Shown here one piece after another: positions 1 through 10,550 of a stretch of DNA of 64,000 nucleotides (its first letter is position 1; every line of letters begins with the position of its first letter). The position numbers and the translations under genes were made by a program. Under the pieces are notes generated by a model. That model was not told the origin of the DNA, did not search any database, and worked only from the letters and a program-made list of their open reading frames with translations. The stretch is taken from assembly GCA_020698575.1 (NCBI GenBank), contig CM036256.1, positions 20,041,908-20,105,907 of the forward strand, written 5' to 3'. Origin of the DNA: Bostrychus sinensis. Its lineage: Eukaryota > Chordata > Actinopteri > Gobiiformes > Eleotridae.

Positions 1-122
1 TACTGTACCAAAAACAATGTATGGGAAGATTTTGTTGTATATACCTGTACGTACAATCACAAGATTGTTTTTTTATAAAAAATCGTTACAGACTTACTGC
101 ATAAATGTAATCTATTACTTAC

Positions 123-2450
123 CTATGTAAATGATATATGGACATATTATTGTGCCTATTTTTGCAGCTGTGGAGAAGACTCCTAGTCCGGTGTTTCTGA
201 CAACAGTGGGCATCAACTCAACAGAAAGCACATAAATGATAGAGTAGGCAGCCGTTATCCCGAACCTTGCACTCAGGGCTAGCACCTGGAACATGACGTC
301 CATGTCTGTTTAAAATAAAACAAGAGACAACATTCTTAAAGGTCTTAATATTTTTGTTGACCATTGTGCAATCTACACACCACACCTTCTGGTACCAGCA
401 GGATTCCAAGAAGTAAGACGCCACTGAACATCATCGAGGAAAAGAGGAAGATAGGCCGTGACACGCAGTTGATGACGAACCAAGTCACAATATAAACTAC
501 AATGTCAATTACTGCTGAGATAAAGCAGTTTATATACATGTTTCCATTCAGGTTACTTGTATTAAGAGTGAGACCAGAGTAGACCAAAGCGCTTGACAAC
601 CTGCAAAAGAAAATTAAAACAATCAAACCTTTTTTTCAAGAGGCCTAACTTGCAATAAAGGCTGATGATGGTCAAGATTTTTGCATCTGAATGTTTCAAA
701 ATCAAAATAATAAAGGAGATACAAGTAATTATTACCACATGAACAATCCCATTATTGTAATAGCTCTTATGTTTGAGGTGCGTACTAGGTCCAAACATGT
801 GTATAAATGTTTTTCTTCATAAACAGTTTTCTAAAATAGAAAAAAAAAAAGTAAACAAAATAGAGAACAAAAAAAAAAAAAATTTATCGACACAAAACAA
901 CATTAAATACTGTAAAAAGTAGATTTGCACTAAGTATATAGAAGCTGTTAAAAAACACAGAATTACCCTTAGCTCCAAACATTCGTCTGATTTGAATATG
1001 ACCTCAGGGGTAAACACTCTGTTCATTTTGGCTGCTTTACAGAGAACAGCCTCAGCTTCCTGTAATCTATTTTTCTGCAGAAGCCATCTTGGAGACTCCG
1101 GAATCACCCTGAACAAAAGAAGAGGAGTGGATTGCAACAAGCATATAGCATTTTCTCTCTGTACAATGCATAATTCATTGCACTTACCACCACATTGGTA
1201 TAATCAAGAAGCCAGGGATGGCACAAACCACTAACAACAACCTCCAGTCTCTTATTAAGTAGCCAAATAGTGGTAACATGGCATAGCCGAAGCCAAACCC
1301 TACACAGTGACCCAGCAGAGTGAAGACCACACGGGCTCTGTCTCTCAATAACTCGGACCCTAACAAGAGAAACACCAGGTTAACATGACAAAACCTATCC
1401 TAAACTATATACCTAAACATGTAGCATAATATGTGTAGTCATTTGTGTTCATATATTATGAATATGTCAACACAGTAAGTATTTGCTTACGTACCAAGTA
1501 TAAGAGATGCTGTGTAGTTGGGCACCTGTCCTAGTCCTCTCAAACAATTCAGCACACTAAACATGAGCCAACTCACAGATGCAGCTTGGATCAAGGTAGT
1601 GATGGTCTGCATTGCCATAGTTAAAAATAAGACTGGCTTTCTGCCCAATCTCAAACCAAAGTACAAATTCATTAGAGACAATACAAAAGTAATATATTAA
1701 ACACTGACACCATCACCACACCTAACATGGCTAGCCTAGCACTTAGCATTTAGTTTATCCGACACTTTTGCTGTCTTTTAGGAAAAGCAGAGGATAATAG
1801 ATACAGTTTGACTGTATTTATCCAAACGTTTAGAACATGCTCAGTATGTTGTGATCCTTACCGGTCTGACAAGTCCCCACAGATAAAAGCCCCAATCAAG
1901 ACGCCCACAAAATATAATGAGGTGGAAAATGGCACTTTCCATGCACTGTCACACACCAGATCCCACTGCATTGAAAAAAAAAAAAAAAAAAAAAAATCTA
2001 AATTTAGCTAAATTGTTGGCACATTTGTAATATATTGCTAACTACAAGGATATAGCCTAGCCTTTATTAAAGCGTTACCTCTGACACAATGGTGGCTGTG
2101 TATATCTCATTGCTGAACACCCACCCGTCTGCACATGGCTCCGTGTCATTGCTGGGCAATGCCTCGGTCGACTTGAGGTCCACTGTGCGTCTGAAGCAGC
2201 CGTGTCCTCCTGTCGTCCCGTTGCGCTCGATGAAGTCCGGTTCCTTCACGCTGGTGCCGTTGCGTGTCCAATTACGGTTAACTTTGCACTGAAACTCTGG
2301 AGTATCCGAAACAAAAACCACCATCGCTGCCATGTACCCATTGGGAATAACGCTTAAACTCAACAAAACAATAACTGTGATCTGAAAAGGACCATAGTCG
2401 CCCAGAAACGACGTCACCTCATCAAAGTCTTTCCCTTGTCCACTTGGCAT
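123..2450 (-). CDS. SLC22 family organic cation/carnitine transporter (OCTN, slc22a4/slc22a5-like), 5' eight exons, C-terminus outside window
   Basis: Plasma-membrane major facilitator of the SLC22 family, which moves organic cations, zwitterions or carnitine. Eight exons follow GT-AG rules with matching phases: 2450-2079, 1965-1862, 1649-1495, 1359-1188, 1108-967, 830-736, 600-386 and 305-123 (about 479 residues). The last donor at 122-121 shows the gene continues left; human OCTN2 has 557 residues, so about 75 are missing. Visible features: N-terminal FLGDYGPFQ and IPNG, first membrane segment at about residues 22-42, a large extracellular loop with four N-glycosylation sequons, the MFS loop motif GDLSDRLGRK across exons 2-3, the SLC22 motif PESPRWLL in exon 5, DLVRTSNIR in exon 6 and ELMPTVVRN in exon 8. 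The ATG at 2450 gives the family's usual N-terminus. It is closer to OCTN1/OCTN2 than to SLC22A16 as I remember them; the exact paralogue, and so the substrate, is not settled. Confidence 0.88.
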
Positions 2451-3373
2451 GTTGTAGCCTAGTTATCCAAGTTGTACAGGGAAAAGCAATCAGCTCAAAG
2501 AACTCCCACAAATGCCTGTAGTAGTGTAGAAATGTAATGTTGTTGAAGTTAAGGCGGGCACAATTATCCCACCCTAACCCTAACCATGGACAAGTACACA
2601 CTAGTTTGCAGAAACAGTTTGGGGGGGGTAACCAGTCCAGGGCTGAAAGTAAGCCGGTACGGTAAGATTTAGAGGGGGTACGCAGTACCGGGTAGAAAGA
2701 GATCAGCTGTCCGACCGGTCTTGGCAGCTTTTACACACATTAGAAAGCAGCCGCGGACCGCGGACGCTTTTATGAGGAAAAAAAAATCTCTGACGCTAAA
2801 GCATGTGAACCAGGCAGTGCTTTATCTCATCATATATGTGTTCATGTGTTTTTTTGTGGCCTATGATCGCTCCGTGATGTGATTTAATGCACAGAATGTC
2901 CCTCTCCCCTCTCATCATTCACTGATTGTCTCACTTCCTTAAACAAACATTGAGCATGCGCGTCTTAAAGCGTCCCAAAGCACACCTGGAGTGCCGCCTC
3001 AAATTACACCAAACGCTTGAGAAGGTTTTAATCAGTGGTCCTCAACCCGGCGATCGTGATCTACCGTCGATCGTAAAAGCAGTGCGGGTAGATCGCGGAG
3101 CCATGTCTTTCCAAATAAAGTCATTTGCCCATGGCATGTGAATGACACGCGGATGGATCAGTCTGAGATTCTTTCTAAAACATGAGACACCGCGGAAGCG
3201 CGAGGAAACCGCACGAGCTACGAACTAAACCGAATACATCAACTTAATAACAATCAGAGTTGTGGCCGCTCACTTCACCCCCCCCCCCCCCACACACACA
3301 CACACACACACAGGAGGAGAGGCAGCGGTATCAGGGAGGAGACAGGTGAGGAAGGTGTCAGAGCCTGATGTAT
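2451..3373. other. Gene-free stretch upstream of the SLC22 gene, with degenerate repeats
   Basis: No convincing reading frame. It holds a repeat-like segment rich in GGTAC/GTACCG (about 2636-2700). A segment at 3028-3105 with GATCGTGATCTACCG and GTAGATCGCGG resembles a dispersed fish repeat also seen at 15223-15290. A C-run followed by a CA microsatellite lies at 3278-3312. The SLC22 promoter should lie at the left end, but no clear core element is visible. Confidence 0.5.
3278..3312. repeat. C-run plus (CA)n microsatellite
   Basis: About 13 consecutive C residues followed by about 11 CA units, just left of the 3.4 kb element. Confidence 0.9.
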
Positions 3374-3382
3374 GTCACCTGT
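3374..3382 (+). repeat. Left 9 bp target-site duplication of the 3.4 kb element
   Basis: GTCACCTGT here is repeated exactly, in the same orientation, at 6768-6776 directly outside the other end. A direct repeat outside inverted ends is the footprint of a transposition event. Confidence 0.85.
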
Positions 3383-3574
3383 ACCGCGGTGAAGTTAGAT
3401 GGATATTGGATATTCGACATATTCGCATATTCGCCCTGGGAACCGCTACGGTACTCACGGCAAATGAGACCGAGCAAAGAGCATGACAGACGGCTTGTGC
3501 TGACACAAAGTGTCGGCGTCAGCCTCGGTTCAGTTTAGGGACCGTCAGTGAATTACTCTACAGCACTAATTGTC

Positions 3575-4236
3575 TGTTTTTCTTCAATAGCTTCCAGGTC
3601 ATGTGACCCAGTGACCCCAAATCACAACTGAATATTTCTACTAGATGAGTACAATCGGGCACGGCACTTTATATTACCTTTTAATGCTTGTTCAATTTTA
3701 TAAAAAATTTTACCGTAAATTTGACAGGTTTTCTTCAATAGCTTCCAGGTCATGTGACCTAGTGATTCCAAACCACAACTGAATATTACTACTACAAAGG
3801 TACAATCGGGTGCGGCACTTTTTATTAGGTTTTCAGTCTTATTCAAATTTATTTGAATTTTTTACAGTAAAACTGACAGTTTTTCTTCAATCGCTTCCAG
3901 GTCATGTGACCCAGTGACCCCAAACACAACTGAATATTACTACTAGATGAGTACAATCGGGCACGGCACTTTATATTACGTTTTCATGCTTGTTCAATTT
4001 TATTTGAATTTTTTACCATAAATTTGACAGGTTTTCTTCAATAGCTTCCAGGTCATGTGACCTAGTGATTCCAAACCACAACTGAATATTAGTACTACAA
4101 AGGTACAATCGGGCACGGCACTTTTTATTAGGTTTTCATTCTTATTCAAATTTATTTGAATTTTTTACAGTAAAACTGACAGTTTTTCTTCAATAGCTTC
4201 CAGGTCATGTGACCCAGTGACCCCAAACCACAACTA
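3575..4236 (-). repeat. Left internal array, about 4.4 units of ~152 bp
   Basis: Units containing CTTCAATAGCTTCCAGGTCA recur at about 3583, 3732, 3885, 4035 and 4187. They alternate between a form with CCCAGTGACCCCAAA and a form with CCTAGTGATTCCAAA (A-B-A-B-A). The fifth unit is cut short at the inversion point, CCACAACT followed by ACCTTTGTAG. Confidence 0.85.
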
Positions 4237-6590
4237 CCTTTGTAGTAGTAATATTCAGTTGTGTTTGGGGGTCACTGGGTCACATGACCTGGAAGCTATT
4301 GAAGAAAAACTGTCAGTTTTACTGTAAAAAATTCAAATAAAATTGAACAAGCATTAAAACGTAATATAAAGTGCCGTGCCCGATTGTACCTTTATAGTAG
4401 TAATATTCAGTTGTGGTTTGGGGTCACTGGGTCACATGACTTGGAAGCTATTGAAGAAAAACTGTCAAATTTACTGTAGAAAAAAAAAGTGAATAAGCAT
4501 TAAAATGTAATAAAAAGTGCTGTGCCCGATTGTACTCATCTAGTAGAAATATTCAGGTTGTGGTTTGGGGTCACTGGGTCACATGACTTGGAAGCTATTG
4601 AAGAAAAACTGTCAGTTTTACTGTAAAAAATTCAAATACATTTGAATAAGAATGAAAACCTAATAAAAAGTGCCATGCCCGATTGTACTTTTGTAGTACT
4701 AATATTCAGTTGTGGTTTGGAATCACTAGGTCACATGACCTGGAAGCTATTGAAGAAAACCTGTCAAATTTACGGTAAAGAATTCAAATAAAATTGAACA
4801 AGCATTAAAATGTAATAAAAAGTGCCGTGCCCAATTGTACTCATTTAGTAGTAATATTCAGTTGTGATTTGGGGTCACTGGGTCACATGACCTGGAAGCT
4901 ATTGAAGAAAAACTGTCAGTTTTAGTGTAAAAAATTCAAATAAAATTGAACAAGCATTAAAACGTAATATAAAGTGCCGTGCCCGATTGTACTCATCTAG
5001 TAGTAATATTCAGTTGTGTTTGGGGTCACTGGGTCACATGACCTGGAAGCTATTGAAGAAAAACTCTCAGTTTTAGTGTAAAAAATTCAAATAAAATTGA
5101 ACAAGCATTAAAACGTAATATAAAGTGCCGTGCCCGATTGTACCTTTGTAGTACTAATATTCAGTTGTGGTTTGGAATCACTAGGTCACATGACCTGGAA
5201 GCTATTGAAGAAAAACTGTCAAATTTACGGTCAAAAAAATCAAATAAAATTGAACAAGCATTAAAATGTAATAAAAAGTGCCGTGCCCGATTGTACTCAT
5301 CTAGTAGTAATATTCAGTTGTGGTTTGGGGTCACTGGGTCACATGACCTGGAAGCTATTGAAGAAAAACTGTCAGTTTTACTGTAAAAAATTCAAATAAA
5401 TTTGAATAAGAATGAAAACCTAATAAAAAGTGCCGTGCCCGATTGTACCTTTGTAGTACTAATATTCAGTTGTGGTTTGGAATCACTAGGCCACATGACC
5501 TGGAAGCTATTGAAGAAAACCTGTCAAATTTATGGTAAAAAATTCAAATAAAATTGAACAAGCATTAAAACGTAATAAAAAGTGCCGTGCCCGATTGTAC
5601 TCATCTAGTAGTAATATTCAGTTATGTTTGGGGTCACTGGGTCACATGACCTGGAAGCTATTGAAGAAAAACTGTCAAATTTACTGTAGAAAAAAAAAAG
5701 TGCATAAGCATTAAAATGTAATAAAAAGTGCTGTGCCCGATTGTACTCATCTAGTAGAAATATTCAGTTGTGGTTTGGGGTCACTGGGTCACATGCCCTG
5801 GAAGCTATTGAAGATAAACTGTCAGTTTTACTGTAAAAAATTCAAATAAAATTGAACAAGCATTAAAACGTAATATAAAGTGCCGTGCCCGATTGTACCT
5901 TTTATAGTAGTAATATTCAGTTGTGGTTTGGGGTCACTGGGTCACATGAGTTGGAAGCTATTGAAAAAAAACTGTCAAATTTACTGTAGAAAAAAAAAAG
6001 TGAATAAGCATTAAAATGTAATAAAAAGTGCTGTGCCCGATTGTACTCATCTAGTAGAAATATTCGGTTGTGGTTTGGGGTCACTGGGTCACATGACCTG
6101 GAAGCTATTGAAGAAAAGCTGTCAAATTTATGGTAAAAAATTCAAATAAAATTGAACAAGCATTAAAACGTAATATAAAGTGTCGTGCCCGATTGTACTC
6201 ATCTAGTAGTAATATTCAGTTGTGTTTGGGGGTCACTGGGTCACATGACCTGGAAGCTATTGAAGAAAAACTGTCAGTTTTACTGTAAAAAATTCAAATA
6301 AATTTGAATAAGAATGAAAACCTAATAAAAAGTGCCGTGCCCGATTGTACCTTTGTAGTAGTAATATTCAGTTGTGGTTTGGAATCACTAGGTCACATGA
6401 GTTGGAAGCTACTGAAAAAAAACTGTCAAATTTAAGTAAAAAATTCTAATAAAATTGAACAAGCATTAAAACGTAATATAAAGTGCCGTGCCCGATTGTA
6501 CTCATCTAGTAGAAATATTCAGTTGTGATTTGGGGTCACTGGGTCACATGACCTGGAAGCTATTGAAGAAAAACAGACAATTAGTGCTGT
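4237..6590 (+). repeat. Right internal array, about 16 units of ~152 bp, opposite orientation
   Basis: Units containing TGGAAGCTATTGAAGAAAA recur at about 4290, 4442, 4587, 4741, 4894, 5045, 5196, 5350, 5501, 5652, 5800, 5954, 6100, 6251, 6404 and 6555. A-type units (GGGGTCACTGGGTCAC) outnumber B-type units (GGAATCACTAGGTCAC, near 4719, 5173, 5478 and 6381). The first units next to the inversion point can pair with the left array to form a long hairpin around a loop of about 20 nt. Confidence 0.85.
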
Positions 6591-6767
6591 AGAGTAATTC
6601 ACTGACGGTCCCTAAGCTGAACCGAGGCTGACGCCGACACTTTGTGTCAGCACAAGCCGTCTGTCATGCTCTTTGCTCGGTCTCATTTGCCGTGAGTACC
6701 GTAGCGGTTCCCAGGGCGAATATGCGAATATGTCGAATATCCAATATCCATCTAACTTCACCGCGGT

Positions 6768-6776
6768 GTCACCTGT
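6768..6776 (+). repeat. Right 9 bp target-site duplication of the 3.4 kb element
   Basis: GTCACCTGT follows the terminal CTTCACCGCGGT directly and matches 3374-3382 exactly. Confidence 0.85.
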
Positions 6777-7754
6777 TTGCTTTGTTTTTGTTACTGCAGA
6801 AGTACGGGGGCCAAGTGTGCGCCTCATAGAAAACAATAGGGGTGTATTTTCTGACGTGCGTCCGTGTGTGTGTTGGCCTTTATAGCGTGCGTTTGATTTG
6901 TTTTCAAACCCTGTTAAACCCTGTATAAGCCATGTCTATATTTTTCATTTATAGTCAAGATTCATTCTTAACCTCTTTATCTGCTTTTTCTGCTATTAAA
7001 AATATATATGTAGGCATAATTTGTTATAGTACCGGCATAAGCAAAAATCTACTTTCACCCCTGGTAACCACACCTTGCCATACGAGCCCGATGTGGTTAC
7101 TATAGAAACTCCTCTCTGTCCACGGCGATGCCCTCTGACCCTGCGTAAGTGACCTTTGGCCACAGGGTCATCGGATGTGGTCAAAGGGTCAGTTCTTGCC
7201 AGAAGACTGTAAAAGCACTTCACTGATTGGCTATCATTTGCCCTTTCCATATCCTCATCTGTGTAATTGGCATATTGACCAAATGTACCTCTGCTTTGTT
7301 AGCAGCACCTTTCCCCATTTACCAAATACCATATACCAAAAAGCTCCAAGCGAAAGGTACTGTATGACCATTGCTCTATGACTACATGTTGTATTCAGTT
7401 CCTCTTAAAAGAGAAAGAACTAAATCAAACAGTGCTGGGTCAGTTTGCTGCCTTAACATAACTTTCTAGACTAAAATGTGCCAATTACACATTAAGCTGT
7501 TATTTTCAATACATTATGTCAACTCTCTTATGTATTTTCTACCTGAAATATAACTTCAAAAGCTGTTTTCTCAAAATGAGTTTTTGTACACTCTGAACCA
7601 ATCTCATTAGGCATTTCTCTAAAAAAAAAGAAAAAAAAAAGAAAAAAAAAAAAGTACGGCTATTTACCAGTATCAAGTGACATCACATTATGGTCGCTGT
7701 GCCATCTTTATGAGAAATCAAGCATAACATTATGACCACCAACAGACAAATGCA
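6777..7754. other. Gene-free AT-rich spacer with an A-rich tract and a Tc1-type relic
   Basis: No supported gene. Contains an A-rich low-complexity tract (about 7621-7652). Just before the Tc1-like element, AGCATAACATTATGACCACC (7722-7741) resembles the inverted end of a different Tc1-type family whose longer relic lies at 36152-36494. Confidence 0.5.
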
Positions 7755-7756
7755 TA

Positions 7757-9361
7757 CAGTGGGGCAAAAAAGTATTTAGTCAGCCACCAATTGTGCAAGT
7801 TCTCCCACTTAAAAAGATGAGAGAGGCCTGTAATTTTCATTATAGGTATACCTCAACTATGAGAGACAAAATGAAAAAAAAAAATCCAGAAAATCACATT
7901 GTCTGATTGGTAAAGAATTTATTTGCAAATTATGGTGAAAAATAAGTATTTGGTCAATAACAAAAGTTCATCTCAATACTTTTGTTATATACCCTTTGTT
8001 GGCAATGACAGAGGTCAAATGTTTTCTGTAAGTCTTCACAAGGTTTTCACAAACTGTTGCTGGTATTTCGGCCCATTCCTCCATGCAGATCTCCTCTAGA
8101 GCAGTGATGTTTTGGGGCTGTCGCTGGGCAACACGGACTTTCAACTCCCTCCAAACATTTTCTATGGGGTTGAGATCTGGAGACTGGCTAGGCCACTCTA
8201 GGACCTTGAAATGCTTCTTACGAAGCCACTCCTTCATTACCCGGGCAGTGTGTTTGGGATCATTGTCATGCTGAAAGACCCAGCCACGTTTCATCTTCAA
8301 TGCCCTTGCTGATGGATGGAGGTTTTCACTCAAAATCTGACGATACATGGCCCCATTCATTCTTTCCTTTACATGGATCAGTCGTCCTGGTCCCTTTGCT
8401 GAAAAACAGCCCCAAAGCATGATGTTTCCACCCCCATGCTTTACAGTAGGTATGGTGTTCTTTGGATGCAACTCAGCATTCTTTCTCCTCCAAACACGAC
8501 GAGTAGAGTTTTTACCAAAAAGTTCTATTTTGGTTTCATCTGACCATATGACATTCTCCCAATCCTCTTCTGGATCATCCAAATGCTCTCTAGCAAACTT
8601 CAGATGGGCCTGCACATGTACTGGCTTTAGCAGGGGGACACGTCTGGCACTGCAGGATTTGAGTCCCTGGTGGCGTAGTGTGTTACTGATGGTAGCCTTT
8701 GTTACTTTGGTCCCAGCTCTCTGCAGGTCATTCACTAGGTCGCCCCGTGTGGTTCTGGGATTTTTGCTCACCGTTCTTGTGATCATTTTGACCCCACGGG
8801 GTGAGATCTTGCGGGGAGCCCCAGATCGAGGGAGATTATCAGTGGTCTTGTATGTCTTCCATTTCCTAATAATTGCTCCCACAGTTGATTTCTTCACACC
8901 AAGCTGCTTACCTATTGCAGATTCAGTCTTCCCAGCCTGGTGCGGGTCTACAATTTTGTTTCTGGTGTCCTTTGACAGCTCTTTGGTCTTGGCCATAGTG
9001 GAGTTTGGAGTGGGACTGTTTGAGGTTGTGGACAGGTGTCTTTTATATAGATAACCACTTCAAACAGGTGCCATTAATACAGGTAACGAGTGGAGGACAG
9101 AGGAGCCTCTTACAGAAGAAGTTACAGCTCTGTGAGAGACAGAAATCTTGCTTGTTTGTAGGTGACCAAATACTCATTTTCCACCATAATTTGCAAATAA
9201 ATTCTTTAAAAATCAGACAATGTGATTTTCTGGATTTTTTTTCTCATTTTGTCTCTCATATTTGAGGTATACCTATGATGAAAATTACAGGCCTCTCTCA
9301 TCTTTTTAAGTGGGAGAACTTGCACAATTGGTGGCTGACTAAATACTTTTTTGCCCCACTG
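7757..9361 (-). mobile_element. Apparently complete Tc1-like transposon with ~200 bp inverted ends
   Basis: The element starts CAGTGGGGCAAAAAAG and ends with its reverse complement, with TA dinucleotides directly outside (7755-7756 and 9362-9363), as expected for Tc1/mariner insertion. The inverted ends run 7757-7956 and 9163-9361 and differ at roughly eight positions plus a small indel. Each carries an outer AAGTATTTAGTCA and an inner copy close to AAGTATTTGGTCA (GAGTATTTGGTCA in the right end), the two-site IR/DR arrangement of some fish Tc1 elements. Total length is 1605 bp with an open transposase frame inside. Confidence 0.93.
7968..8996 (-). CDS. Tc1-like DD34E transposase, open reading frame intact
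   Basis: A 342-residue frame, the full length usual for Tc1 transposases, with no stop or frameshift. The N-terminal paired-type helix-turn-helix region (about residues 1-115) includes AIGKQLGVKKSTVGAIIRKW and a GRPR-like hook at SGAPRKISPR. The catalytic core shows D153 in IWSDETKI, D244 in FQHDNDPKH and E279 in SPDLNPIENVW. Exactly 34 residues separate the last two, hence DD34E. A glycine-rich HGGGNIMLWGCFS lies between. The family cuts the element out and reinserts it at TA. The frame lies antisense to the window and uses the ATG at 8996. Activity is not shown by the sequence, but all catalytic positions are present. Confidence 0.95.
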   Translation of the reverse strand: MAKTKELSKDTRNKIVDPHQAGKTESAIGKQLGVKKSTVGAIIRKWKTYKTTDNLPRSGAPRKISPRGVKMITRTVSKNPRTTRGDLVNDLQRAGTKVTKATISNTLRHQGLKSCSARRVPLLKPVHVQAHLKFAREHLDDPEEDWENVIWSDETKIELFGKNSTRRVWRRKNAELHPKNTIPTVKHGGGNIMLWGCFSAKGPGRLIHVKERMNGAMYRQILSENLHPSARALKMKRGWVFQHDNDPKHTARVMKEWLRKKHFKVLEWPSQSPDLNPIENVWRELKVRVAQRQPQNITALEEICMEEWAEIPATVCENLVKTYRKHLTSVIANKGYITKVLR

Positions 9362-10382
9362 TAACTTATTATCTTTTTATCATGACACTTGTTAATGAGT
9401 GTGATGTACTGTATACTGTAAGTGTAAGGATTTGAGCCAGTTTGACAAGGGTCAAAGAATCTCCAAAACTGCAGGTTAACTAGACGTAAAGCCTGTTTTA
9501 AAGACAGCAGCTGTGTAGCAATGGAGGAACACTTATTTGTGTGCAGAGCAGGTTGGCAATGACTCCTGTGAGCATTCTTCTGCTCATCCTCATGATGTAT
9601 GCCTCTCAGGTCCATCACTTGTCAATATCCTTACATTAATTTGAGAGACTGTGTGGCAGTGGATACAGTGTGGGGGCAGGGCTCTGTGGACAGAGGCAGG
9701 CTTGAGAGGGAGTGCAGTGGCATAAAGCAAACAAGGACATGAGAAGGAGAAAGTCTGGCCATGGAGGAAAAATGAGGGGAATATGAGGCAACAGCAGCAG
9801 GATGAAGGATGCCACACGAGAGGCTGTGTTATTGTCATTAACCATTTGTACACACAGCTATCACAAACATCACACGATATACTGAAAGCCCACTCCATTT
9901 GTCCCAATGATCCTGGAAGTCAGTGCTATCAGTAATGATAATGGCTGTTTGAGAGCTCGGCCCTGATGCAAGGAGAATTCATCATTCTCTGTCAACAAAT
10001 CACCTGACGTCGGCAAAAAGGAGTGGAGTCCAGTGGTGAATTATGAAAGAATAGAAAAAGAATAGAGGACGGCTTTAAAACAGTACAGACAGTATGTAGA
10101 AGCTGAAACCAACTTTGAACTAAATTATTTGGGTTTTTGGTGAGGAGCTGGATGTACAGTCTGAAATTTGAAACAAAAAACTCATGGCAATTGTTGTTTA
10201 ATAGATCCAGAATTTGCTGGGGCCTATAAAAGTGGGTCACAGGCATGTTATTGTAGCATGATGGAATGGAGAAACTTGTGGGAAAATTTAGTTTCATTGT
10301 TTTCCTGTGACTTTGATTAGGTTATCATGAGGTTAAAGTGAAGTTGCAGACAAGATTGTAAAATGTAGGCAAAAAAATGTAA

Positions 10383-10550
10383 GTGGTATAGCTCAGTTGG
10401 TTGATATACAGAGCGACTCAATGTTGTAGGTTTGAGTGAGTCCAGACTCTGACAATTTACCAACCGTCTCTCGCTGCTCTCTCCCCCATGCTCTCTTGTC
10501 ACTACTCCACTGTCAAATAAAGTCATAAAGGCCAAAAATATCGTAAAAAA
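10383..10550 (+). repeat. tRNA-derived SINE
   Basis: A perfect polymerase III A-box-like TAGCTCAGTTGG lies at 10389-10400. A degenerate B box, GGTTTGA with GTCC after a 4 nt insertion, lies at about 10429-10443. A non-tRNA body follows, ending in CAAATAAAGTCATAAAGGCC and an A-rich tail. Similar A-rich TAAGT sequences at both ends could be a target duplication. It is not a functional tRNA: the acceptor stem and B box are broken. Confidence 0.65.

Larger units (their letters stand above)
3383..6767. mobile_element. 3.4 kb non-autonomous Mutator-like DNA transposon with long inverted ends and opposed internal tandem arrays
   Basis: The ends 3383 to about 3580 and about 6570 to 6767 are inverted copies. 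By eye I find one mismatch (in the TTCAGTTTAGG / CCTAAGCTGAA region), and the match runs on through the first array unit on each side, over 300 bp in all. Each end begins with the palindrome ACCGCGGT followed by GAAGTTAGATGG. A perfect 9 bp direct duplication flanks the element. Between the ends there is no transposase frame, only about 21 copies of a ~152 bp unit that switch orientation near 4236-4256. Long inverted ends with a 9 bp duplication are typical of Mutator-like elements. Merlin (8-9 bp duplications, but short ends) or another superfamily remains possible. Mobilisation would need a transposase from elsewhere. The near-identity of the ends suggests recent insertion or gene conversion. 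Confidence 0.75.

Noticed and set aside
5138..5714. Short frames within the satellite arrays
   Set aside because: They repeat because the DNA unit repeats; frames are broken in most units, so not a repeat protein.
3575..6590. CRISPR array
   Set aside because: Units are ~152 bp with no short repeat/unique spacer pattern, in a eukaryotic genome, and lie inside a transposon.
8347..9054. 235-residue plus-strand frame
   Set aside because: Antisense shadow of the Tc1-like transposase.
10383..10550. Functional tRNA gene
   Set aside because: The A box is good but the B box is interrupted and no acceptor stem or terminator fits; it is a SINE head.
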